Source: Clostridia bacterium (GTDB taxonomy: Bacteria > Bacillota > Clostridia > Oscillospirales > Acutalibacteraceae). Taken from it: 40,260 nucleotides of DNA. Position 1 is the first letter of the stretch. Every line of letters begins with the position of its first letter. Positions 1 through 7,040 of this stretch are shown here, one piece after another. The notes beneath the pieces were generated by a model. It searched no databases. It saw only the letters and a list, made by a program, of their open reading frames with translations, and was not told where the DNA came from. The stretch spans positions 1-40,260 of the forward strand of contig JAFXFC010000018.1 in the NCBI GenBank assembly GCA_017513525.1. The letters are read 5' to 3'. The translations under genes and the position numbers were made by a program.

Positions 1-335
1 GTTGTGACCGAGAGCAGGGATGTCTACTCTGTCGAATTTAAGGAACTTTTCACATACCGTGCAGTAGTAATTATACTTATATCTGCCTGTTTCCTCGCAT
101 GTGGGCTCCCATTCTACCTGGAGAACTGCTTCGCCCATTACATGCCCCACTGCTTCACCGTTTGTTTTTCCGCAGGTAAGACAGGTTTCGGGAGTAGTGC
201 ATGTAGCTTCCTCCCAGTTGTGACCGAGAGCAGGGATGTCTACTCTGTCGAATTTAAGGAACTTTTCACATACCGTGCAGTAGTAATTATACTTATATCT
301 GCCTGTTTCCTCGCATGTGGGCTCCCATTCTACCT
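1..335. repeat. Tandem 216-bp repeat within the CxxC protein gene
   Basis: Bases 1-119 are identical to 217-335, a period of 216 bp (72 codons). The rest of each unit (120-216 and 336-432) is clearly related but diverged. Perfect identity over 119 bp beside a diverged remainder points to recent duplication or gene conversion. The array probably continues beyond the left edge. Confidence 0.9.
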
Positions 336-741
336 CAAGAACTGCTTCCCCCATTACGTGACCGAGTGCTTCACCGTTTATTTCGCCGCAAACAAGACAG
401 GTTTCAGGCAACAGACATGTTGCATCAACCCAATTATGACCGAGAGCTTTACCCTTTGTTTTACCGCAATTATTACAGGTTTCAGGTGTCATGCAGGTTG
501 CCGTCTCCCAATCATGGCCCGTTGCTTTCACCTTAACGATATCAGATTTTATAAATTTACCGCATGTTTTACAATAATAAATATTCTTATAACTGCCGGA
601 AGTTGTACAGGTTTCTTTTTGAACCACTTCCGTAACAGGCTTACCCGGTATGTGGTTATGATGCGGCGCTGCAGAAGCGAATACAGGTGTTATCCCGAGA
701 AGCAGGATCAGAGAAAATAAAAGAACATATACTTTTTTCAT
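1..741 (-). CDS. Secreted CxxC/LGHxW repeat protein, C-terminus cut by window edge
   Basis: This frame is open from an ATG at 741 to the window edge (247 codons), so the C-terminus is missing. The start has a GGAGG site (749-753) seven bases upstream. Residues 1-25 form a signal peptide (MKK, hydrophobic core, ending VFASAA). The mature part repeats a module with paired CxxC motifs (YYCKTCGKF, CNNCGK, CLVCGE, YYCTVCEKF, CLTCGK) and LGHNW/ATGHDW boxes. Such modules are common in large surface or secreted proteins of gut Clostridia; the cysteine pairs suggest metal or disulfide stabilisation, but the function is unknown. A 72-residue unit is duplicated almost exactly at the edge. A possible promoter has TATAAT at 776-781 but a poorly spaced -35. 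The opposite strand is open here too, but its product lacks any signal, start site or family, so I treat it as the antisense shadow. Confidence 0.85.
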   Translation of the reverse strand, partial: MKKVYVLLFSLILLLGITPVFASAAPHHNHIPGKPVTEVVQKETCTTSGSYKNIYYCKTCGKFIKSDIVKVKATGHDWETATCMTPETCNNCGKTKGKALGHNWVDATCLLPETCLVCGEINGEALGHVMGEAVLEVEWEPTCEETGRYKYNYYCTVCEKFLKFDRVDIPALGHNWEEATCTTPETCLTCGKTNGEAVGHVMGEAVLQVEWEPTCEETGRYKYNYYCTVCEKFLKFDRVDIPALGHN

Positions 742-827
742 AACATAGCCTCCGATTTAATTTCCGATGTAATTTATTATACAAACAGAAAAGCACCTTT
801 GTTTCAACGGTTTCCGAAACAGCACAT

Positions 828-998
828 ATGGTACATGTCGGTCTTACGGACTTTTCCACCTCCTCAAAACTAACCGCCAAAAATATAAAACCCGTTACTG
901 CAATGGAAATTTTTGATGTGCTTCACTGTGAAGTATATGCCGCTGTAAAGGAAAATTATTCAATAAATTCAATTCTTTTGGGAAAACACTTATTATGA
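828..998 (+). other. Open 56-codon micro-ORF in the 742-1088 intergenic region; possible dispersed element
   Basis: The 347-base gap between the two minus-strand genes holds a plus-strand frame open from 744 to 998. Its first ATG is at 828 and its stop overlaps the hairpin at 998-1034. The predicted peptide is 56 residues (starts MVHVGLTDFS, ends SILLGKHLL). No ribosome binding site precedes the ATG. The peptide has no domain I can name. The combination of an unusually long open frame, no start signal and an adjacent hairpin fits either a degraded gene end or a dispersed intergenic element better than a working gene. Confidence 0.3.
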
Positions 999-1034
999 AG
1001 CAAAAAGACAGTCACAAGGACTGCCTTTTTGCTT
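998..1034. terminator. Rho-independent terminator, mainly for the ParB-like gene
   Basis: Two 16-base arms (AAGCAAAAAGACAGTC and GACTGCCTTTTTGCTT) surround a five-base loop. They pair completely on the minus strand using one G-U pair, and on the plus strand with one A-C mismatch. T-rich 3' arms serve as the U-tract. It lies 55 bases past the ParB-like stop. Confidence 0.75.
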
Positions 1035-1088
1035 GGATGTGGGGTGTGAAAGAGAAAGATATGGGCTGTATATGATAAAGAGTTTCCT

Positions 1089-1865
1089 CTATACCATCTT
1101 ATCAATAGTGACAGTATAAACAATCTGAGTATTATTTACTGCCTTCCTGCAATTAGCCTTGATACCTGAAGCTGTCATGGTTTCAACTGCGTGCTCAATT
1201 GTGTTTTCAAAAACAGTATAATCTTTATAATGAGCAACAAAAACCGTCTTTTTGTTTTGCATTGAAGTAACTTCAAGTGCCTCTCGGAAGCTAAGACCCG
1301 AGGATATCATGATATCAACAATAGCATTCTGCCTGTTTTCATCTGTAATACGACATAAAGCATTTGCTGTGCTTTCCGAAAGAGAACCTGATATAATTTT
1401 CCATTTTATATTATCAGGAAGTGACAGAAGGCGTATTCTTGATAAAATAAGCCCCTCGGGAATACAAAGCACATCGGAAATCTGTTCAATACTCATATAA
1501 TTTCTGAGTAATTCTATAGCTTCAGCCGCCTCCAGAAAATGAAGCTCTCTTCTGTGCAAATTATCTGCAATATTTATAATACGGCATTCTTCATCAGTTA
1601 ACTGCATTAATAAACAGGGTAAATATGTAAGTCCTGCAAGGATTGCAGCTCGGCGACGCCGCTCACCTGAGATTATCTGATACATTCCGTTTCCTGAGCT
1701 CTTTACACTTACGGGAATTAAAAGTCCGTTTTCCTTTATAGAAAGAGAGAGCAGCTCTAATTCCTCTGACGGAATAATAATTCTTGAGCTAAATGGCGGC
1801 GGAGATATATCTTCAATAGGAATCATCAGTATCTGCCCGCCTGTTTTTACTTTATAAGCAAACAT
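1089..1865 (-). CDS. ParB/Noc-family DNA-binding protein with atypical recognition helix
   Basis: A 258-residue chromosome-partition or nucleoid-occlusion family protein. The N-terminal ParB/CTPase domain (about 13-110) carries the arginine-rich GERRRRAA motif and a NLHRREL version of the ENLxRxxL motif. A helix-turn-helix follows (about 125-155, SIEQISDVLCIPEG). Its recognition segment (EGLILSRIRLL) departs from the usual SR-VAN-LRLL pattern of ParB and Noc. The C-terminal ~60 residues resemble neither a typical ParB dimerisation tail nor anything I recognise. Position after mnmG-rsmG is where Bacillus keeps noc, but no parA lies beside it in this window. I see no Shine-Dalgarno before the ATG; a terminator-like hairpin ends 10 bases upstream. 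A downstream start at Met-14 (MIPIEDI) is possible. Confidence 0.85.
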   Translation of the reverse strand: MFAYKVKTGGQILMIPIEDISPPPFSSRIIIPSEELELLSLSIKENGLLIPVSVKSSGNGMYQIISGERRRRAAILAGLTYLPCLLMQLTDEECRIINIADNLHRRELHFLEAAEAIELLRNYMSIEQISDVLCIPEGLILSRIRLLSLPDNIKWKIISGSLSESTANALCRITDENRQNAIVDIMISSGLSFREALEVTSMQNKKTVFVAHYKDYTVFENTIEHAVETMTASGIKANCRKAVNNTQIVYTVTIDKMV

Positions 1866-1875
1866 AAGACACCAT

Positions 1876-1933
1876 AAAAAAGCTGTGATATTCTCTGTAA
1901 GACTTGTCCTTACAACAAGAGAATATCACAGCT
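1876..1933 (-). terminator. Terminator/attenuator hairpin in the parB-like leader
   Basis: A 16-bp perfect stem (AGCTGTGATATTCTCT at 1881-1896 with its complement at 1918-1933) is extended by a 5-bp inner stem (1897-1901 with 1909-1913). On the minus strand it is followed by six Ts (1881-1876). The T-run ends only ten bases before the ATG of the ParB-like gene. It can terminate rsmG transcription, but it also lies downstream of a candidate promoter at 1967-1975, so it may attenuate the downstream gene. Confidence 0.8.
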
Positions 1934-1966
1934 AAGCTACAAATAATAATACTTTTAGGGTGTCAG

Positions 1967-1975
1967 ATTATAACA
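1967..1975 (-). promoter_or_regulatory. Candidate extended -10 promoter for the ParB-like gene
   Basis: On the minus strand the sequence reads TGT followed by a perfect TATAAT (1972-1967), an extended -10. No convincing -35 is present. It sits between the rsmG stop and the hairpin at 1881-1933, so any transcript begun here would pass through that hairpin. Confidence 0.45.
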
Positions 1976-1985
1976 TTTTAGGTAA

Positions 1986-2696
1986 TTATAAAGGCTTTTT
2001 AGATATCTGAGAAAAGGCTCTGGGGTATTTTGGTGAAGTTTGCGATATTTTTTTTGCAATAATTATTTCCCTTTCACTGCCATCGGGAATGGTATATATG
2101 TTTTTAGAAATAATTTTACCTCCGAGATTTGCAATAGCTCCGCAGCCTCTCTGATCTTCTTCAGGTGAAAGCACAGCCTTGAGAGGTGCAAATATGCCGC
2201 CTACCTTTACTAAGGGTAAGGAATATTCGGCAAGAACATTTAGAGATGCTACAGCACGGGAGGTTACTATATCGAATTTTTCTCTGAATTCTTTCTTTTT
2301 TGCAGCATCTTCTGCACGAATTGTGATAATTTCAGCACTAAGCCCTAATTCTTTTACAAGAAATCTGATAAAATCAAGCTTTTTGTTAACTGAATCTATC
2401 ATCGTGATATTAAGTGACGGATCTGAGCAAAGAAGAGCTGCGCCCGGAAAGCCGGCCCCTGTGCCTACATCCAGAAGCTTCTTATCAGGTGTCAATTCAA
2501 CAAATTTTTTAAGACAAAGGCTATCAGCAAAGTGCTTGATAACAATATCATCAGGCTCAGTAATTGCAGTGAGATTAACCTTATTATTATAATCAACAAG
2601 AAGCTCAGCGTATTTATCGAATCTGTCCAAGGCATCGGTTGTAATATCAATACCCAGTGTTTCGCATGACTTGTGTAAAAGCTCCTTTGAAATCAT
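1986..2696 (-). CDS. rsmG: 16S rRNA (guanine-527-N7)-methyltransferase RsmG
   Basis: RsmG (GidB) makes m7G527 in 16S rRNA from S-adenosylmethionine; its loss in other bacteria gives low-level streptomycin resistance. The 236 residues are full length for the family. The SAM-binding loop LLDVGTGAGFPG lies near residues 94-105, preceded by the family's KHFADSL segment; the TSRAVASL motif follows near residue 145. The ATG at 2696 is preceded by GGGGAG inside the end of mnmG. Only three bases separate it from the mnmG stop, so the two genes are almost certainly co-transcribed and translationally coupled. The C-terminal YPRAFSQISKKPL is a slightly altered form of the family's usual ending. Confidence 0.96.
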   Translation of the reverse strand: MISKELLHKSCETLGIDITTDALDRFDKYAELLVDYNNKVNLTAITEPDDIVIKHFADSLCLKKFVELTPDKKLLDVGTGAGFPGAALLCSDPSLNITMIDSVNKKLDFIRFLVKELGLSAEIITIRAEDAAKKKEFREKFDIVTSRAVASLNVLAEYSLPLVKVGGIFAPLKAVLSPEEDQRGCGAIANLGGKIISKNIYTIPDGSEREIIIAKKISQTSPKYPRAFSQISKKPL

Positions 2697-2699
2697 GTA

Positions 2700-4577
2700 T
2701 TACTCCCCTTTTCCGTTTTTTGCAAGATATATAAGAAGCACGGAAATATCCGCAGGACTTACCCCTGAAATTCTTGAAGCCTGTCCTATACTTCTGGGTC
2801 TTATCTTTGAAAGCTTTTCAATAGCCTCTGTTCTGAGATTTATAACATCCTTATAATCTATATCCTCAGGAATAAGCTTTACTTCAAGACGGTGCATTTC
2901 ATTTACCTGTGCCAACTGTCTTTTGATATAACCCTCATACTTCAGATCTATTTCAACCTGTTCAAACACCTCAAAGGGTAATTCAGGTCTGTTTTTATCA
3001 AAGGGCTTGAGAACTTCATAATTCAACTGCGGGCGTCTTATAAGATCAGCGAGCTTACAGCCTGTGGAAAGAGGTGATGTTTCACGTGAAACAAGTAAAG
3101 CATTGATTTCTTCTGACGGAGCTATTACGGTGCTCTCTGTTCTCTTTCTTTCAATTTCTATAAGCTGGGTCTTCTTAAGAAACCTGTTATATTTTTCCTC
3201 TGAGACAAGACCTAATTCATATCCCCTTTTCATAAGACGGATATCTGCATTATCCTGTCTTAGTATTAGACGGTACTCTGAACGGGAAGTCATCATTCTG
3301 TATGGCTCATTACAGCCCTTTGTTACAAGATCATCAATAAGTGTTCCTATATATGAGCCTGAGCGTTCAAGAATAAACGGTTCTTTTCCCTGTATTTTGA
3401 GTGCAGCATTAATTCCTGCCACAAGACCTTGTGCCGCAGCCTCTTCATAACCGCTTGAACCGTTAAACTGTCCTGCGCCGAAAAGTCCTTCAATATTATT
3501 GAATTCTAGAGTCGGGCGAAGCTCAAGAGGATCTACACAGTCATATTCAATGGCATATGCGTTTCTCATTATTTCACAGTGCTCAAGTCCTTTTATTGAA
3601 TGAACAAAGCCTTCCTGCACATCTATGGGTAAAGAGGAAGAAAGTCCCTGCAGATAAAGCTCCTCTGTATCAAGACCGCACGGTTCTATAAAGATCTGAT
3701 GCCTTTCCTTTTCAGAGAAACGAACCATTTTATCTTCGATACTGGGACAGTATCTCGGTCCCACACCTTCAATAACACCGCCGAATAAAGGTGAACGGTG
3801 GAGGTTTTCCATTATAATTCTCTTTGTTTTTTCATTTGTATATGTAATATAACATGAAAGTATATTCTGAGGCTTCTCTTCAGTAGAAAATGAAAAGGGC
3901 ACTACCCTTTCATCTCCGAATTGTTCCTCAAGCTCGGAAAAATCAACACTACGCCTATTAACTCTTGACGGTGTACCCGTCTTAAAACGGCGAAGACCTA
4001 TTCCCTGCTCTTTTAATGAATCGGAAAGGCCTATAGAGGGAAACATTCCGTCGGGGCCGCTCGAATAACACTTATCGCCTACATATATCTTTCCGTCAAG
4101 GAAAGTTCCTGTTGCAATAACAACACATTCAGCGTGGTAAACACAGTCGAGCTGAGTTTTTAATTCCCAAAAAGAATTATCACTTTTCTTAAGAGAAACT
4201 ATCTCCCCTTGTATAAGAGTAAGATTTTCCTGCTTTTCGAGGGTGTTTTTCATATATTTGGAGTATTCTCTTCTGTCTATCTGTGCACGAAGGGAGTGCA
4301 CGGCAGGACCCTTTCCGAGATTAAGCATACGGCTTTGAAGAGTATTTTTATCTGCAGCAATACCCATTTCACCGCCCAATGCATCAATTTCACGGACAAG
4401 ATGTCCCTTTGATGTTCCACCTATAGACGGATTACAGGCCATATTCCCTATCCAGTCAAGATTTATGGTAAAACACACGACTTTTGTGCCGAGCCTTGCA
4501 GCAGCAAGAGCCGCTTCAATACCAGCATGACCTGCGCCTATTACGGCAACATCATATTTTCCTGAAAAATAATCCAT
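2700..4577 (-). CDS. mnmG: tRNA U34 carboxymethylaminomethylation enzyme MnmG
   Basis: MnmG (GidA) is the FAD- and NADH-dependent partner of MnmE; together they install the (c)mnm5 group at wobble uridine 34 of several tRNAs. The 625-residue protein begins with the FAD-binding motif VIGAGHAGIEAALAAARLG (about residues 10-28). It also has the conserved NPSIGGTSKGHLVREIDALGG region and the family signature GPRYCPSIEDK (near residue 275). The C-terminal domain (ISGVSPADISVLL) contacts tRNA and MnmE. The ATG follows GGAGGG by seven bases. mnmG heads the minus-strand mnmG-rsmG pair; its promoter at 4614-4642 overlaps the divergent mnmE promoter. The gene also contains a perfect parS. Confidence 0.97.
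   Translation of the reverse strand: MDYFSGKYDVAVIGAGHAGIEAALAAARLGTKVVCFTINLDWIGNMACNPSIGGTSKGHLVREIDALGGEMGIAADKNTLQSRMLNLGKGPAVHSLRAQIDRREYSKYMKNTLEKQENLTLIQGEIVSLKKSDNSFWELKTQLDCVYHAECVVIATGTFLDGKIYVGDKCYSSGPDGMFPSIGLSDSLKEQGIGLRRFKTGTPSRVNRRSVDFSELEEQFGDERVVPFSFSTEEKPQNILSCYITYTNEKTKRIIMENLHRSPLFGGVIEGVGPRYCPSIEDKMVRFSEKERHQIFIEPCGLDTEELYLQGLSSSLPIDVQEGFVHSIKGLEHCEIMRNAYAIEYDCVDPLELRPTLEFNNIEGLFGAGQFNGSSGYEEAAAQGLVAGINAALKIQGKEPFILERSGSYIGTLIDDLVTKGCNEPYRMMTSRSEYRLILRQDNADIRLMKRGYELGLVSEEKYNRFLKKTQLIEIERKRTESTVIAPSEEINALLVSRETSPLSTGCKLADLIRRPQLNYEVLKPFDKNRPELPFEVFEQVEIDLKYEGYIKRQLAQVNEMHRLEVKLIPEDIDYKDVINLRTEAIEKLSKIRPRSIGQASRISGVSPADISVLLIYLAKNGKGE
3078..3093. other. parS: parS centromere site
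   Basis: TGTTTCACGTGAAACA is an exact 16-bp match to the bacterial parS consensus bound by ParB/Spo0J. It lies inside mnmG, encoding VSRET on the minus strand (about residues 495-500). This is the only perfect site I found. It is 1.2 kb from the ParB-like gene and about 13 kb from the dnaA-dnaN spacer, in keeping with origin-proximal centromeres. Confidence 0.93.
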
Positions 4578-4613
4578 AGAATACCCCTCCGAAATAAGTT
4601 TTCAGAACAAATA

Positions 4614-4666
4614 ATTATATCATGCCTTTTAAGATATTGCAATATTGACTTATAATGTATTATAAT
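4614..4666. promoter_or_regulatory. Divergent mnmG/mnmE promoters sharing one palindromic -35
   Basis: TTGCAA at 4637-4642 is its own reverse complement. On the minus strand it is followed by a 17-base spacer and TATAAT (4619-4614) preceded by TGA, an extended -10 for mnmG. On the plus strand the same hexamer is followed by an 18-base spacer and TATAAT (4661-4666) for mnmE. An alternative plus-strand -35 (TTGACT, 4645-4650) lacks a good -10 at normal spacing. Confidence 0.65.
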
Positions 4667-4698
4667 ATAAATAACTATATTATTATAAGAGGGTTTCT

Positions 4699-6060
4699 AT
4701 GTCAACTATAGCAGCAATAGCCACACCAAATGCGGCAGGCGGTATCGGAATAATAAGAATATCGGGAGAAGATGCACTTTCTGTTACAGAAAAGTGCTTC
4801 AGATCATATTCGGGTAAAAAAGTCCTTGATATGAAAGGATACCATGCGTTATACGGTCAGATTTTTGACGGCGACTCCCCTGTTGACGAAGCCGTGGTAA
4901 TAGTTTACAGAGCACCGAAAAGCTATACAGGTGAAAATGTTTGTGAAATATGCTGTCACGGCGGACTTTATATAATGCAGAAGGTATTAAGACTGATATT
5001 TTCTCTCGGTGCAAAACCTGCCGAAGCCGGAGAATTCACAAAAAGAGCATACCTTAACGGCAAAATGGATCTTGCACAGGCTGAAGGAGTTATGAATATC
5101 ATATCAGCCTCGGGAGAAGCAGCATTAAATGCCGCAAGAAACACACTTAAAGGCAATGTAAGTAAAAAAATAGGTGAAATATGTGCTTCTCTTATTTCCG
5201 CAGCGGCTGCCCTTGCCGCATGGAGTGACTACCCGGATGAAGATATACCGGCTGTCGAAAGCGGAGAATTAAGAAAAACGCTTGATAAAGCCCAAATAGA
5301 ACTTAAAAAGCTTCTCGACAGATATAACAGCGGAAAAGCTGTGACTCAAGGGGTAAATACTGTCATCTGCGGAAAACCGAATGTAGGAAAATCAACCCTC
5401 ATGAATGTTCTTTCGGGCTGTGAACGTTCTATAGTTACTTCAATTGCAGGAACCACAAGAGATGTAGTTGAAGAAACAGTCCGTGTAGGTGAAATTCTTC
5501 TTCGCCTTGCAGATACGGCAGGAATTCATGATACTGCTGACGAGGTTGAAAGCATCGGTGTTAACATGGCAAAAAGCAGGATAGATACTGCAGATCTTAT
5601 TCTTGCAGTTTTCGATGTTTCAAGGCCCTTGGACAATGAAGATCTTCTGCTCTTAGAGCTTTGCAAAAATAAAAGGTGTCTCGGTATAGTCAATAAGTCT
5701 GACCTTGAGCCTCATTTTACTCAATCGGATATTGAAAAATATATTCCCGTCTCAATCACTCTTTCTGCTAAAAATGAGGAAAGCATCGAAGATATAAGAA
5801 AGGCGCTTGAAAGCATTCTCGGAACTGAGGGTCTCGATTTTTCTCAGGAGATCCTCGCCGCAGAAAGACAGTATAATTATGCAAAAAAAGCACATGAATG
5901 TATCAATGAAGCGATCGCTGCAATTGACATGGGTTTTACAGTAGATGCGGTAAATGTCAGCATCGACTGTGCCATTGAACAGCTTCTTACACTAACCGGC
6001 AAGAAGGCAAGTGAAGAAATAGTAAACGAAGTATTTTCTAAATTCTGTGTGGGGAAGTAA
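4699..6060 (+). CDS. mnmE: tRNA modification GTPase MnmE
   Basis: MnmE (TrmE) is the GTPase half of the MnmE-MnmG complex that modifies tRNA wobble uridine 34 using methylene-tetrahydrofolate. The 453 residues show the N-terminal folate-binding/dimerisation domain (1-120, TIAAIATP, RAYLNGKMDLAQAEG), a helical domain, and an inserted G domain. In the G domain I see G1 GKPNVGKST (225-233), G2 GTTRDV, G3 DTAG, G4 NKSD and G5 SAK. The C-terminus is the family FCVGK, whose cysteine is important for activity. The ATG has GAGGG eight bases upstream. In most Firmicutes mnmE precedes mnmG on the same strand; here they are back to back. Confidence 0.97.
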   Translation: MSTIAAIATPNAAGGIGIIRISGEDALSVTEKCFRSYSGKKVLDMKGYHALYGQIFDGDSPVDEAVVIVYRAPKSYTGENVCEICCHGGLYIMQKVLRLIFSLGAKPAEAGEFTKRAYLNGKMDLAQAEGVMNIISASGEAALNAARNTLKGNVSKKIGEICASLISAAAALAAWSDYPDEDIPAVESGELRKTLDKAQIELKKLLDRYNSGKAVTQGVNTVICGKPNVGKSTLMNVLSGCERSIVTSIAGTTRDVVEETVRVGEILLRLADTAGIHDTADEVESIGVNMAKSRIDTADLILAVFDVSRPLDNEDLLLLELCKNKRCLGIVNKSDLEPHFTQSDIEKYIPVSITLSAKNEESIEDIRKALESILGTEGLDFSQEILAAERQYNYAKKAHECINEAIAAIDMGFTVDAVNVSIDCAIEQLLTLTGKKASEEIVNEVFSKFCVGK

Positions 6061-6158
6061 AAGAATTTTATATTAACCTCAGTCAACTGATAATAGGGGA
6101 GTGAAGGTGTTTTTTGATATACAGAAAATTACTCACACACAATCAATTTTCTGCATAG

Positions 6159-6187
6159 AAAAAAGTCCGACACAAGATTAAGACGGA
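6159..6187 (-). terminator. Weak terminator after the small tail-anchored protein gene
   Basis: On the minus strand TCCGTC and GTCGGA pair around a 10-base loop with one mismatch, then six Ts follow (6164-6159). A second AT-rich inverted repeat (CAGAAAATT 6122-6130, AATTTTCTG 6144-6152) lies beyond it without a T-run. No clear plus-strand terminator for mnmE was seen. Confidence 0.35.
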
Positions 6188-6193
6188 TTATAT

Positions 6194-6472
6194 TTAAGAT
6201 ATAAATACAAGAAAACCTGCTGCAGCAGCTACTGCACCCGATACCGCGGCAATTGCCATTTTTGCAAACTGACCAATGCGAGAGTTTCTTTGAAATCGTT
6301 TTTTTTCCTCCGGTGCAGCAGTAGCATTTTTAATAAGAGCATCAGCTTTGCTTTTTAACTTCGTTTCACTGACGGATGAATATTCGGGTTTTACAAAAAA
6401 CAAGACTTTTTCAAAATATACACATTCAGGCTGAGCTACCTCAACTACCTGACGATTAACTCCTTTTAACAT
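6194..6472 (-). CDS. Small conserved protein with C-terminal membrane anchor
   Basis: A 92-residue protein of unknown function. The N-terminal half (MLKGVNRQVVEV, then YFEKVLFFVKPEYS) looks like a compact cytoplasmic domain. A charged linker follows (EEKKRFQRNSR), and the last ~23 residues are alanine-rich and hydrophobic (MAIAAVSGAVAAAAGFLVFIS), ending the protein inside the membrane. That arrangement suggests a tail-anchored protein. The ATG is preceded by GGAGGG at eight bases, which supports a real gene. I believe similar proteins with an MLKGVNRQ start occur in other Clostridia, but I know no function. It stands alone, convergent with mnmE. Confidence 0.75.
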   Translation of the reverse strand: MLKGVNRQVVEVAQPECVYFEKVLFFVKPEYSSVSETKLKSKADALIKNATAAPEEKKRFQRNSRIGQFAKMAIAAVSGAVAAAAGFLVFIS

Positions 6473-7040
6473 ATATACACCCTCCGAAGTTTATATTTAC
6501 AGTATTATCATAAAATATAATTTTACACCTGCAATAAAAAATTTTATGTTTAAATATTGAAGCCCGTTTTTACCGACAAAGCAGAAAAGACATAGCATAG
6601 AAGCAGGGAACAGCTATTGTGATTTTTTTAACGAACTAACGGTTTTCAATATATAGTGCAATATAAAAATTATAAGCACACTATATCCGATTCATCAAAT
6701 TTTTCATTTTTTCGGCAAATTTCACCTAAGATTTTGGCGGTTACATAAAGCACTATATAGGATATGTGAATTTGTATGTCAATATTATTATACATTTTGT
6801 ATAATGTTAAAAAGTGTGAAAATGTTGAAAACTCTGTTGATAATGTTAATAACTTACACTCAAAAGCCTTGATAAACCGAGTTTTTAACATTAAAAAGTT
6901 ATCAACATTGAGGTATTGTTAAACTTTTAACATATACAAGAAGTTAAGCAAACTTGCCGTCTATACAAAATGGAGATATTTTTAAATAAAATTATCAGAT
7001 TATTTTATTTAAATTGCCAACTGCTGAAAAGAGGTATAAA
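6473..7040. other. AT-rich 568-base spacer with DnaA-box-like cluster and inverted repeats
   Basis: No gene is visible. Between 6805 and 6907 there are six matches to TGTTNANAA on either strand: 6805-6813, 6823-6831, 6835-6843 and 6844-6852 in plus orientation, 6882-6890 and 6899-6907 in minus. Two of them (6835, 6899) are exactly TGTTGATAA/TTATCAACA, one base from the consensus DnaA box, and are the same words seen in the dnaA-dnaN spacer. An octamer CACTATAT occurs at 6679-6686 and 6751-6758 and inverted at 6651-6658. The left end holds the leader of the small minus-strand gene, the right end the ogg leader. Confidence 0.6.

Noticed and set aside
4..720. Long plus-strand open frame of 238 codons
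   Set aside because: It is the exact antisense of the CxxC repeat gene; it has no ribosome binding site and its repeat structure is explained by the minus-strand protein.
656..880. Minus-strand frame starting MAVSFEEVEKSV, preceded by no usable ribosome binding site
   Set aside because: Its 3' half overlaps the start and signal peptide of the repeat gene in another frame. It may belong to the intergenic element described at 744-1034 but is not a supported gene.
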